Below, one piece after another: positions 1 through 7,708 of a stretch of DNA of 64,000 bases (position 1 is its first letter; each line of letters starts with the position of its first letter). A model generated the notes under the pieces. The model was not told the DNA's origin. It made no database searches and saw nothing but the letters and a program-made list of their open reading frames with translations. Both the position numbers and the translations under genes were made by a program. The DNA is taken from contig CALIVT010000027.1 in assembly GCA_938048185.1 (NCBI GenBank), forward strand, positions 24,253 through 88,252, given 5' to 3'. Origin of the DNA: an uncultured Arenicella sp. (GTDB lineage: Bacteria > Pseudomonadota > Gammaproteobacteria > Arenicellales > Arenicellaceae).

Positions 1-1182
1 CAGGTTGGCACCGTCTTGCTTACCGGTGGCGAGGCGCTGAATACGATGGCAAAGCGTTTTAATCATTGGTCGAAGATCTTGTTACCAAAGGGCGCATGGC
101 GAGATAACCCTGGCGGCATGCCCGAGACGTTTGGCGACGCGCAAGCGGGTAGTTCGGCAATGGAAGATCGCTATGCGATGAACCTGCCGGCTAACGTCTA
201 TCCGCTATTTGAGAATGCCTTGTGTGCTCATTACGGCCACGAGCCACAACAGCACAGACAGATAATGGGTAACATGTTTTCGTCGTTTTCCAGTGTTGCA
301 CAAGCGAATCCTCACGCATGGTTTAAGCAACAGCGTAACGCTGAGCAATTAATTACGCCCAGCGATGAAAATCGAATGGTTGCTTATCCGTATACTAAGA
401 TGTTGAACTCGATGATTAGTGTCAATCAATCGGCCGCGGTGATTATGACCTCGGTAACGAATGCTAAAGCCTTAGGTGTTAGCCGTGATAAATGGGTATT
501 TCTGCATGGCTGTGGTGATGCAAATGAAATTTGGAATGTGAGTCATCGAGACAACTATCATTCTTCTCCAGCGATGGGCGCGGCGGCCAAGGCAGCGCTT
601 TCGATGGCGGGCAAGAGCATTGATGAAATCGCTTTTTTTGACATTTATAGCTGCTTTCCATCTGCGGTCCAAATCGCTTGCGACGAATTTGGAATCGCGC
701 ATAACGACAGTCGCGGCCTGACGCTAACGGGTGGCTTGCCATACTTCGGCGGGCCGGGAAACAACTACAGCATGCACGGTATTGTTGAGGTGGTTAATCG
801 AGCCAGAGCATACCCCAGCGAATACGGGTTACTGAATGCCAATGGTTGGTATCTTACTAAGCACTCGGTTGGCGTTTATGGTTGTCAGGTTCCGGTCGAC
901 CGAGTATTTTCTTCTTCAATGGCCGAGCCCCAGCAACCGTCGGTTGAATGTGTTGAACAAGCCAATGGTAGGGCTACCATAGAAACCTACACCGTGCTTT
1001 TTGATAAACACAATCAGCCGACTAAAAGCCTTGTAATTGGTCGACTCGTTAATGGGAAGCGCTTCATTGCGACAACCCTAAAGTCACCAGATATTTTTCA
1101 CGACCTAACCAATCGGCAATGTGTTGGTCGTCAAGGAAGCGTTCAGTATCGGGGTGGAAAAAATATATTTTCGTTTGTTTAA
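1..1182 (+). CDS. Thiolase-family acetyl-CoA acetyltransferase, 5' end outside window
   Basis: The reading frame is open from the first base, so the true start lies upstream and only the C-terminal ~390 residues are visible. The protein resembles the SCP2-type thiolase/acetyl-CoA acetyltransferase family. These enzymes condense or cleave acyl-CoA thioesters in the cytoplasm. A glycine-rich stretch GGPGNNYSMHG near residue 250 fits the thiolase C-terminal signature with its catalytic His. The KHSVGVYGCQ stretch further on sits where the family usually has a second conserved region. The N-terminal nucleophilic Cys should lie in the missing part and cannot be checked. The next gene starts 81 bases downstream. 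The family call is good; the substrate is unknown. Confidence 0.75.
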   Translation, partial: QVGTVLLTGGEALNTMAKRFNHWSKILLPKGAWRDNPGGMPETFGDAQAGSSAMEDRYAMNLPANVYPLFENALCAHYGHEPQQHRQIMGNMFSSFSSVAQANPHAWFKQQRNAEQLITPSDENRMVAYPYTKMLNSMISVNQSAAVIMTSVTNAKALGVSRDKWVFLHGCGDANEIWNVSHRDNYHSSPAMGAAAKAALSMAGKSIDEIAFFDIYSCFPSAVQIACDEFGIAHNDSRGLTLTGGLPYFGGPGNNYSMHGIVEVVNRARAYPSEYGLLNANGWYLTKHSVGVYGCQVPVDRVFSSSMAEPQQPSVECVEQANGRATIETYTVLFDKHNQPTKSLVIGRLVNGKRFIATTLKSPDIFHDLTNRQCVGRQGSVQYRGGKNIFSFV

Positions 1183-1263
1183 ACGATAAGTCGTACACGA
1201 CCAAAAGTAGAGAAGATAGAGACTTAGGGTTGTTTTGACTCCAATTAACCCCAGTCATAATTA

Positions 1264-2173
1264 ATGAAGATAAACTTTTCGATTCTGATTCTTGTTGTCG
1301 CCAACCTTATTTGGAGCAGTCAACCATTGGCTCATGAGTTAAATCAAACGCGAATATCCTCGAGCGATGTTTGGTCGCATACAGAACAAGTATTAGCGGT
1401 GCTGGACGAGAATTATGTTCTTCCCGAGGTAGCGCAAACAATGCGTCAGGAAATTACTCGAAAAATTGCAAGCTGACCTAGTAGAGGCAAGCGGAGATGG
1501 CCATATTAGTTTGCATCTCGCGAAGGGTAAGCTAGACGATGCGTCGCATATTTTACCGACGACTAATTCGGACGCAGGCATTTACCATGAGTTGCTTAGC
1601 GAGCAGGATAACGAGCATCAAATTGGTTATCTTCGCGTCGATACATTTAGCGGTGGCATGAAGATCAAAGAGCAAATCGGCACTGCGATGTTGGCGCTCT
1701 CTACGAGCGACTCTCTTGTTATCGATTTACGCCAAAATGGTGGCGGTGACCCAGATTTAGTGGTGTTTCTGGCGTCATACTTTTTGGCTAAAAACACCCC
1801 TCTTTGGAGCCTCTTAGACCGTAACGGAGAAACCGTATTTAAAGCTAAGAGTATCGACTCAGAGTACACCTATCATAAGCCGCTTTGTATTCTGACTAGT
1901 GTAGAAACTTACAGTGCCGCAGAGGCCTTCGCGTATACCTTAAAGCACCTAGATCGCGCGTGTATTGCTGGTGAAGCAAGTGGCGGCGGAGGTCATCTAG
2001 TTCATATGGAGCGTGTCAACGACGAGGTTGATATTCGAATTCCTGTGCTTCGAGCATATAACTCAGTTACTGAATCAAATTGGCAAGGCGGGGGTGTGAT
2101 TCCCACTATCAACGCGGAGGTTTCTCATGCGAAGTTGGCGGCCATACAGTATCTTATCGCAAAAACTGAATAG
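1264..2173 (+). pseudogene. S41 (tail-specific/IRBP-like) peptidase, frameshifted
   Basis: Two frames together encode one S41 serine peptidase. The first frame (ATG 1264) gives a signal peptide (a hydrophobic stretch ending SQPLAHE) and the conserved NYVLPEVA segment, and stops at 1474-1476. The second frame carries DGHISLHL, then VIDLRQNGGGD, then TYSAAEAFAY with the presumed catalytic Ser, then GEASGGGGH, and ends at 2173. The frames meet at a run of five A (1461-1465). Removing one A would join ...RK to LQADLVEA. The usual family linker of about 20 residues between these blocks also seems to be absent. Export to the periplasm was probably the ancestral role. A sequencing error is possible, but the missing linker argues for a genuine lesion. 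Confidence 0.7.
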
Positions 2174-2180
2174 GTTAAAT

Positions 2181-2199
2181 CAGGTGCTTTAGGCACCTG
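2181..2199. terminator. Hairpin between convergent genes
   Basis: A perfect 7-bp inverted repeat, CAGGTGC and GCACCTG with loop TTTAG, lies just after the S41 stop and before the end of pdxJ, which is read from the other strand. Its position between convergent genes suits a bidirectional terminator. No strong T tract follows on either strand, so termination efficiency is uncertain. Confidence 0.4.
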
Positions 2200-2244
2200 T
2201 GCCGAACTTAGTTTTACGGTATAGCTCCAATATTTTCAGCGACA

Positions 2245-2970
2245 TTAACGGCAAATATCGAGGTAATTTTTCACAACATTCTTCATGCCACTTTCAATGC
2301 ATTCAATGATAAAAGCATGCCCGATCGAGACTTCTAATATGTTTTTAATCTCTAAAAATTTTGGCAAATTTAGTAAGTTGAGATCATGCCCCGCGTTGAC
2401 CTCAATACCCAATTCTTGAGCGAGTAACGCGGTGTTGTTGAACTGTTGAAAAATAGTAGCATTCTCAGGCGTGCCGAACGTTGCGGCGTAACGCTCTGTA
2501 TAGAGTTCGATTCTGTCTGCACCTGTTTTTGTCACTAATCTAACGTGCTCTGGGTCAGGGTCTAAGAAAATAGCGGTTCTAATACCCAATTTTTTTAGTC
2601 TCGCGATCGAGCTTCTAACAAACTCCATGTCTGTTGCTAAATTCCAGCCATGATCTGATGTCAATTGATTTGGTCCGTCCGGTACCAACGTGCACTGATG
2701 CGGTTTAATACTCTCGACCAGGCTTAGAAACTCGTCGGACGGATAGCCCTCAATATTAAGTTCAGGCCCGCCAGGTTCATCTAAATACTGACCTAAGTTG
2801 CGAGCGTCTTGCATGGTGATGTGACGTTCGTCTTGTCTTGGGTGGATGGTTATTCCGTGTGCCCCCAAAGCAACAAATTGCTTCGCAAACGTCACAACGT
2901 TCGGGTAGTCCCGACCACGGGAGTTCCTTAGAAGCGCAATTTTATTAACATTAATACTAAGCTTGGTCAT
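2245..2970 (-). CDS. pdxJ: Pyridoxine 5'-phosphate synthase
   Basis: PdxJ condenses 1-deoxy-D-xylulose 5-phosphate with 3-amino-2-oxopropyl phosphate to give pyridoxine 5'-phosphate, the last ring-forming step of DXP-dependent vitamin B6 synthesis in the cytoplasm. The 241-residue length is typical. Family landmarks are visible: VNKIALLRNSRG at the N-terminus, HPRQDERHI near residue 43, the LVPD segment near residue 93, and NAGHDLN plus SIGHAFI near the C-terminus. The start ATG at 2970 aligns with the family N-terminus. It is not next to recO or acpS, the common PdxJ neighbours, and it faces the broken S41 gene. The N-terminal motif reads VNK where E. coli has VNID, so this is a divergent subgroup, but all expected blocks are present. 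Confidence 0.93.
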   Translation of the reverse strand: MTKLSINVNKIALLRNSRGRDYPNVVTFAKQFVALGAHGITIHPRQDERHITMQDARNLGQYLDEPGGPELNIEGYPSDEFLSLVESIKPHQCTLVPDGPNQLTSDHGWNLATDMEFVRSSIARLKKLGIRTAIFLDPDPEHVRLVTKTGADRIELYTERYAATFGTPENATIFQQFNNTALLAQELGIEVNAGHDLNLLNLPKFLEIKNILEVSIGHAFIIECIESGMKNVVKNYLDICR

Positions 2971-3125
2971 TGATCAATCGGGTTCTCGGCAGCTTTACTT
3001 TTTAATTGGGCGATAACATACTAATTTAAATAGTAATGTATAGAATTACCCGAGGCCAGTAAGCATGTGTCAGATTATTGTCATTGCATCTTAATTATTT
3101 GCTCGATAAAGCTAAAAGGTACGCA

Positions 3126-3629
3126 ATGAAGCCGATTGTAATGCGCTTATTTGTACTCGTGTCGGTCTCTGTTAGTTCGCTGGCGGTCATGGCATCCAGT
3201 CTAGATGTGACGGCCGAACTCGTCGATTACGGGGTAATTAACGTCGCGAAGAAAGGTTGGGCTGGTTTGGCCGCTGGTAGCTCCGAGCACGTTGACGCGG
3301 TCGATGTTGAAAGCACACTCGAACAAACTAGCCAGGTGCGGCTTGGACTCGGTGTTAATTTTGGTATCAAATTTCTTGTGTCTGGTGATAATGTTGGTGA
3401 TGAAATTCGTGTGTTGGTCAAAGGAACTCACCCACCGATACGCTCACCACGCAGCGCTACAACGAAGTCGGAGTATCAATATCAAGCGACCGTTGTGATA
3501 GGGCAGCTAGGCTATGCTGGCTACGAATTTAACCGCAGCGAAGAGATGGTCGAAGGCGAGTGGGAAATACAGGTGTGGTATGAGAATCGCCTGCTTTGCT
3601 CCCAGGCGTTTCAATTATATCGCGATTAG
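3126..3629 (+). CDS. DUF3859-like exported protein
   Basis: This 167-residue protein has an N-terminal signal peptide (MKPIVMRLFVLVSVSVSS followed by a small-residue cleavage region near VMASS). A DUF3859-like domain follows, recognisable from the GVNFGIKFLVSG and GTHPPIRSP segments and from a C-terminal EWEIQVWYENRLL strand. Such proteins are predicted to be periplasmic or surface-exposed; no biochemical role is established. ATG 3126 is preferred over the upstream TTG 3078 because an AAAAGG ribosome site lies about 6 bases before it and the signal peptide begins there. It is a single gene between divergent pdxJ and a convergent small ORF. Confidence 0.7.
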   Translation: MKPIVMRLFVLVSVSVSSLAVMASSLDVTAELVDYGVINVAKKGWAGLAAGSSEHVDAVDVESTLEQTSQVRLGLGVNFGIKFLVSGDNVGDEIRVLVKGTHPPIRSPRSATTKSEYQYQATVVIGQLGYAGYEFNRSEEMVEGEWEIQVWYENRLLCSQAFQLYRD

Positions 3630-3675
3630 AGTTGTGTGGGGCTCCAACTAGATTTTGACGGCATAGAATTGCAAG

Positions 3676-3936
3676 CTAATGCACTGGCGTTGCTTTACTC
3701 CGGTTGCGGCCCGACGGTTTAGCTTCTATACCGAGTTCTTTTATTCGGGCTTCTTGTCGCCAACACATCGACAACCGGTGCCCAGCATCTTTTAGCACCT
3801 TTGAATGACAGTCAGGGTGTGCGGCCAACATCTGCATATGATCAACTATTGATTGTTCCAAGCCGGCGTTCGGCGATTGACTATGGCGAGTCATTAAGTA
3901 AAAAATTGAGGCTATTAGTGTTTCCATTTTCGGCAT
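3676..3936 (-). CDS. Small conserved-looking protein of unknown function
   Basis: This 86-residue protein has a helical N-terminal half (METLIASIFYLMTRH, then QSIVDHMQMLAAHPDC) and a basic C-terminal tail. It has no signal peptide. The amphipathic helices and the HPDC motif look like a compact cytoplasmic helical bundle. It sits directly downstream of the hugZ-type gene on the opposite flank (21 bases from its stop, same strand), so it could be the last gene of the haem operon. No function is proposed. The balanced composition and the position in a gene-free gap support it being real. Confidence 0.55.
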   Translation of the reverse strand: MPKMETLIASIFYLMTRHSQSPNAGLEQSIVDHMQMLAAHPDCHSKVLKDAGHRLSMCWRQEARIKELGIEAKPSGRNRSKATPVH

Positions 3937-3956
3937 AAGAGTTTGGTCGTTTTGGG

Positions 3957-4754
3957 TTAGTGGCTAATGCTATTTTCAGTCTGAGCTTCGCCTGGCTTTA
4001 TCGTTGGTGACACATGTGCGGCACGAGCAGCGTAGGTTAATGCGACGAGCTGCTGTCTTACTTCCAGGCTGGTGTAGGCGAGTTCATTGAAAGGAATATA
4101 GAGAGGTTTCCCAGCGTCAGCCGCAACGAAACAACCGTCCGGGTTGATCAGTAGCATTTCTACCCGCATTGCGCGTATTGCGAAGTGGTGTTCACACATT
4201 AGTTGCATCGCGTCCATGTGATCCTCGTTCATGTGTTCAATCATGTTTTGTTCTGATTCAAGCCATTGAGGTGTGTCTAAGCGCCACTCTGATTCGCTGA
4301 TCCAGTGGATATCACCAAAACCACCAATAAAACGTACGCGTTCCGTTCGCAGTCGATAAAATTTGAAATCGTGGGTTCCTTGGTATTTGCGACTGTCAGG
4401 ATAGAGTGTAAAAAACCTTTCTTTGATTGATTCTGTTTCGCTGTTAGACACCACTGATGCGTTTCCCAAAATGCTTAGTCGCGCTCCAGCGTTAGGGTCT
4501 TCGACTGCGGCGTTGTGACGGTTTTCAGAATTGGTAAATACCGTAAAACACATTTTTTCGTTCTGATTTATATTTTTAGTGTGTTGCGCTAAGTCGCTTA
4601 CGTAAAAAATAATATCGCCGGTGGCAGTGCTCATATAGGTTGATACCGAGCCAAACGGGTAGCCTTCATTTGCTTTCGAATGAGTTGATAAAACGCCAAG
4701 TTCGCATTCGCGTAAAAGGCGACGTGAGTTAGCAATCGATTTAAATTTATTCAT
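3957..4754 (-). CDS. hugZ: HugZ-type haem utilisation protein
   Basis: Members of this family bind haem and in some bacteria degrade it to release iron in the cytoplasm. The 265-residue protein has an N-terminal split-barrel pyridoxamine-phosphate-oxidase-like domain (ECELGVLSTHS, YPFGSVSTYM, IIFYVSDLAQHT) and a C-terminal DUF2470 domain starting near residue 170 with the HMNEDHMDA motif. The start is placed at ATG 4754 (MNKFKSIAN). The longer frame up to 4865 would run into the hmuV stop codon and adds a non-family extension. It is last of the core hmuTUV operon, 43 bases after hmuV, and is presumably under the same Fur control. The family is clear; haem-degrading activity is inferred from context. 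Confidence 0.82.
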   Translation of the reverse strand: MNKFKSIANSRRLLRECELGVLSTHSKANEGYPFGSVSTYMSTATGDIIFYVSDLAQHTKNINQNEKMCFTVFTNSENRHNAAVEDPNAGARLSILGNASVVSNSETESIKERFFTLYPDSRKYQGTHDFKFYRLRTERVRFIGGFGDIHWISESEWRLDTPQWLESEQNMIEHMNEDHMDAMQLMCEHHFAIRAMRVEMLLINPDGCFVAADAGKPLYIPFNELAYTSLEVRQQLVALTYAARAAHVSPTIKPGEAQTENSISH

Positions 4755-4797
4755 GATTAGATGCGTTGGGGTTGCAAGCGAGGTTAGATCAGTGGGC

Positions 4798-5586
4798 TTA
4801 TATTCTAGGTACAAGATAAGGCTGTTGAGTGTCTGGATGTGAGTCAATAAATACGTTAATGCCAAAGGTGTCGTTAATCCTTGAACCTTCGAAAACGATG
4901 CGTGGTGTATCGTGTTTGATCAGCGTGCCGCCTTTTAGCAGTAGTACCTTGTCGCAATACAATGAAGCGAGGTTAAGGTCGTGCAATATCACCAGCGCAC
5001 CGATGTCTCTCATAGAGGCTGCGCTACAAAGCTCACGCAACATGCTGAGTATCGCGTACTGATGCTTTAGGTCGAGCGCGGAAGTTGGTTCGTCCAATAG
5101 TAAGAAGCGGCTATGTTCATGGTCATAGGCGCGTAATTGTGCGAGCACGCGCGCGATCTGTACTCGTTGTTTTTCACCACCAGACAATTTTAGGTAATCT
5201 CGGTTAACAAACTGCCGTGCATCGACCAACTTTAGACTGTCGTTAATAATAGCTTCTTGGTCATCGTGGCTAAGCGAGGTCAGCGCAAGCGCCAGGCGCA
5301 CTATCTCACGAACATCCAACGGAAAATTTATGGTTGAGTGTTGTGGCAGAACTGCCCGATATTGCGCTTGTTGGGCAATACTCATGCTTTTAATTGGTCG
5401 GTTGTTGAGAGTAACAAGACCTTCAAAGTTTAAAGCGCCCGATAAGCAGTTCATTAATGTTGATTTGCCCGCGCCATTTTCACCAACAATCGCTGTCATT
5501 TCGCCAGAACTGCAAACGAAATTTAAATCATCTAAAACGATTTTATTGCCGAAGCGGACGGTTAGATTTTCTGCTCGTAAGCTCAT
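4798..5586 (-). CDS. hmuV: Haem ABC transporter ATP-binding protein
   Basis: This 262-residue ATPase powers transport of haem from periplasm to cytoplasm. Walker A GENGAGKST is at residues 35-43, with a Q-loop near residue 82 (LPQHS), the signature LSGGEKQR near residue 138, Walker B LLLDEPTSALD near residue 167, and an H-loop in ILHDLNLA. The start codon overlaps the 3' end of hmuU by 4 bases, indicating translational coupling. Operon context with HmuT, HmuU and the TonB receptor separates it from the similar vitamin B12 (BtuD) and siderophore (FecE) ATPases. Confidence 0.9.
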   Translation of the reverse strand: MSLRAENLTVRFGNKIVLDDLNFVCSSGEMTAIVGENGAGKSTLMNCLSGALNFEGLVTLNNRPIKSMSIAQQAQYRAVLPQHSTINFPLDVREIVRLALALTSLSHDDQEAIINDSLKLVDARQFVNRDYLKLSGGEKQRVQIARVLAQLRAYDHEHSRFLLLDEPTSALDLKHQYAILSMLRELCSAASMRDIGALVILHDLNLASLYCDKVLLLKGGTLIKHDTPRIVFEGSRINDTFGINVFIDSHPDTQQPYLVPRI

Positions 5587-6680
5587 AATCGGACCCCCAA
5601 ACGTTTCTTTTGTTGTATCAGTAAGCCGATAAAAAATGGAGCACCAATCAATGACGTTAAAATGCCGATTGGCAATTCCGCGGGGGCGATTAGCATTCTC
5701 GAGGCAATGTCGGCTAACGCCAGTAAGGCTCCGCCGAGCAACGCGCTATTGACTACAAGGTAGCGATAATTTGTGTCTGAAATAGCGCGCAGAATATGTG
5801 GCACGACCAAACCGATAAACCCGATGATTCCACTGAATGCAACGGCGACTCCCACTGCGAGCGCGGTTAGCCAGAGTATTTGGTTTTTCACTCGCTCGAT
5901 ATCTACGCCACTGTAGCGCGCATTAGCTTCACCCAGCAAGATCAGGTTGAGTGCGTGTCGCTTGCGGTATATTGCCCAAACAACGAAGCCCAACGTCGGG
6001 GCGGTGATTGCAACCGCTAACCAGTTGGCGCTTGCTAGGCTGCCCATCATCCAGAACGTTATTAGGCGCAGCGCTTGGTCATCGGCAATGAAACTTAGGC
6101 CACCGATGATCGCGCCACATAAGGCGTTAATAGCAACGCCGGCGAGTAAAAACGTTGAAATTTGAATGTTGCCATTTACTTGCGCTAGGTGATACACCGA
6201 GAACGTGGCAATGGCAGCGCCAGCAAACGCGGCGATAGACACCAGATACGGGCCAGCGAACTCGAACGCAGGAAGGTAGGTGGCGAATAAAATCATTATC
6301 ACTGCGCCGACCGCCGCCCCAGAAGAAATACCCAATAAGCCCGGGTCAGCTAGTGGGTTGCGACAGATACCTTGTAAACTCGCGCCGCTGACCGCTAAGG
6401 CGGCACCAACAAGCAACGCCATTAGTACTCGAGGCGTGCGTATATTAGCCACAATGTTATGAGTGACATTACTCTCCAAACCACCTGATACGAAGTCGTA
6501 AAACGCCTTCAAAGGCAATAAAAAGTCGACTTTCGATGCACCAATTGCGACGCCCATCCACGTGATCGAGCTTACGATAAATACTAAAAAGCTAAGCTCG
6601 ATTAGGCGCTTGCGATTTTGCGCTAACGCACGAGAGCTTTTTGCTAAAGTCGTTGATATGATCGGCGCTGATACTTGCAT
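5583..6680 (-). CDS. hmuU: Haem ABC transporter permease (FecCD family)
   Basis: This 365-residue, roughly ten-helix inner-membrane permease of the FecCD/BtuC family forms the haem channel with HmuV. Recognisable segments are TPRVLMALLVGAALAVSGA, CRNPLADPGLLGISSGA, IGFIGLVVPHILR and PAELPIGILTSLIGAPFF, all hallmarks of the family. The start is set at ATG 6680, 8 bases after the hmuT stop. The alternative TTG at 6710 would overlap hmuT and adds ten residues that do not look like the family. A cytoplasmic N-terminal extension of about 35 residues precedes the first helix. Confidence 0.9.
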   Translation of the reverse strand: MQVSAPIISTTLAKSSRALAQNRKRLIELSFLVFIVSSITWMGVAIGASKVDFLLPLKAFYDFVSGGLESNVTHNIVANIRTPRVLMALLVGAALAVSGASLQGICRNPLADPGLLGISSGAAVGAVIMILFATYLPAFEFAGPYLVSIAAFAGAAIATFSVYHLAQVNGNIQISTFLLAGVAINALCGAIIGGLSFIADDQALRLITFWMMGSLASANWLAVAITAPTLGFVVWAIYRKRHALNLILLGEANARYSGVDIERVKNQILWLTALAVGVAVAFSGIIGFIGLVVPHILRAISDTNYRYLVVNSALLGGALLALADIASRMLIAPAELPIGILTSLIGAPFFIGLLIQQKKRLGVRL

Positions 6681-6687
6681 AAATAGC

Positions 6688-7554
6688 CTACACCTCGCCT
6701 GCGTAGCCAATTATTTCGCTAACGGCTTGATCTAAGCGTGCGCCAAACCCCATCAGTAGCAAACCATCCATAACAAATAAATTACACTTATTTGAGGTAG
6801 CCATTTTAACTACCGGGTTTTTGCAAATTGCGTCCTTGCCGCCGAGACCATCGACGACATGCGACGGAACCAGCAACATATCAATTTCCTGCTTGGCTAA
6901 TAGTTCGGTGCTGAAGGGTTTATAACCGTCAAGCGCGCTCGCGGCGTTGCTAAGTCCAGCCAACTGCATTAATAAATTAGGAACGGTGTTTTTGCCCGCC
7001 GCTATTGGGCCACGTTGGCCTATGCTTAATAGTGTTACCGCGTTTATTGTTCTAGCGTTGGAATTGAACAGACGTTGATGAGCTCTAAGCTTTGTCGTAA
7101 CCTTGTCTATTAGTTCACTCGCTGCATCGGGCTTGCCAAAATCATTGCCGATGCTCGTTATCAGCGCTTGCCATGAACTCAAGGTATAGTTTGATTGCTC
7201 GTAGGTTTTAACCTTTACCCCTAGGGCCTCAACTTGTTTTATCACGACGCTTGGGCCCGCACCTTTTGCGGCAATCAACATGTCGGGCTCTAACGACATT
7301 ATCCCTTCCGCTGCTAGGCTTCGAAAATAGCCGACCGTGGGCAGCGATGTAACTTTTGGAGGGTAGGCGCTTGAAGTATCGACAGCCACTATGTTCTCAC
7401 CCAGTCCAAGTGCGTACATGATTTCAGTAATGCTTCCTCCCGCCGTTATGATTCGCTCGGCCTTTAACGCATTTTGCCCCGCATCCGCCAGCGCCAAGGT
7501 GGTATGCGCGAGCGCCAGCAATAAGATTGTTGTTCGCAGTTTTCTATTCATCAT
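6688..7554 (-). CDS. hmuT: Periplasmic haem-binding protein
   Basis: This 288-residue cluster-A-III substrate-binding protein hands haem from the outer-membrane receptor to HmuUV. A signal peptide with cleavage near ALADA-GQ is visible. The mature protein has ITAGGSITEIMYALG, VGYFRSLAAEGIMSLEPDMLIA and a C-terminal GFGARLDQAV stretch, as in HmuT/ShuT/PhuT proteins. The start lies at tandem ATG codons (7554 and 7551). It is the first gene of the minus-strand operon. The promoter immediately upstream overlaps a Fur-box-like palindrome. Siderophore binding is the main alternative; the HugZ neighbour favours haem. Confidence 0.88.
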   Translation of the reverse strand: MMNRKLRTTILLLALAHTTLALADAGQNALKAERIITAGGSITEIMYALGLGENIVAVDTSSAYPPKVTSLPTVGYFRSLAAEGIMSLEPDMLIAAKGAGPSVVIKQVEALGVKVKTYEQSNYTLSSWQALITSIGNDFGKPDAASELIDKVTTKLRAHQRLFNSNARTINAVTLLSIGQRGPIAAGKNTVPNLLMQLAGLSNAASALDGYKPFSTELLAKQEIDMLLVPSHVVDGLGGKDAICKNPVVKMATSNKCNLFVMDGLLLMGFGARLDQAVSEIIGYAGEV

Positions 7555-7591
7555 GGCAATTCAAGCGTGGTTCTCGTGTTCATTGATGGGA

Positions 7592-7636
7592 ATCTTAATG
7601 CGAATCATTTGCATTTGCAAATAGAAGTGATATATT
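7592..7636. promoter_or_regulatory. Divergent promoters with Fur-box-like operator
   Basis: The palindrome TGCGAATCATTTGCA (7599-7613) is a 7-1-7 inverted repeat matching the Fur consensus TGATAATNATTATCA at 10 of 14 arm positions. For hmuT (minus strand) a -35 TTGCAA (7620-7615) and a -10 TAAGAT (7597-7592) are spaced exactly 17 bases apart, and the palindrome fills the spacer. For the receptor gene (plus strand) a -10 TATATT (7631-7636) has a -35-like TTTGCA/TTGCAT at 7608-7614, inside the palindrome. One bound repressor could thus silence both directions when iron is plentiful. This is read from sequence only. Confidence 0.65.
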
Positions 7637-7708
7637 TCCGTCAGATCGCTGCGCAGGCATGTACCTGGCAGCGCAGCTTTTCATAATTAACTATTGAGCG
7701 GGTTTGAC

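Noticed and set aside
472..742. Two overlapping antisense frames in the thiolase
   Set aside because: Shadows of the conserved coding strand.
1455..1480. Programmed ribosomal frameshift in the S41 gene
   Set aside because: The A5 run is weak as a slippery site, no stimulatory hairpin is visible, and a conserved linker also seems to be missing, so a mutation or sequencing error is simpler.
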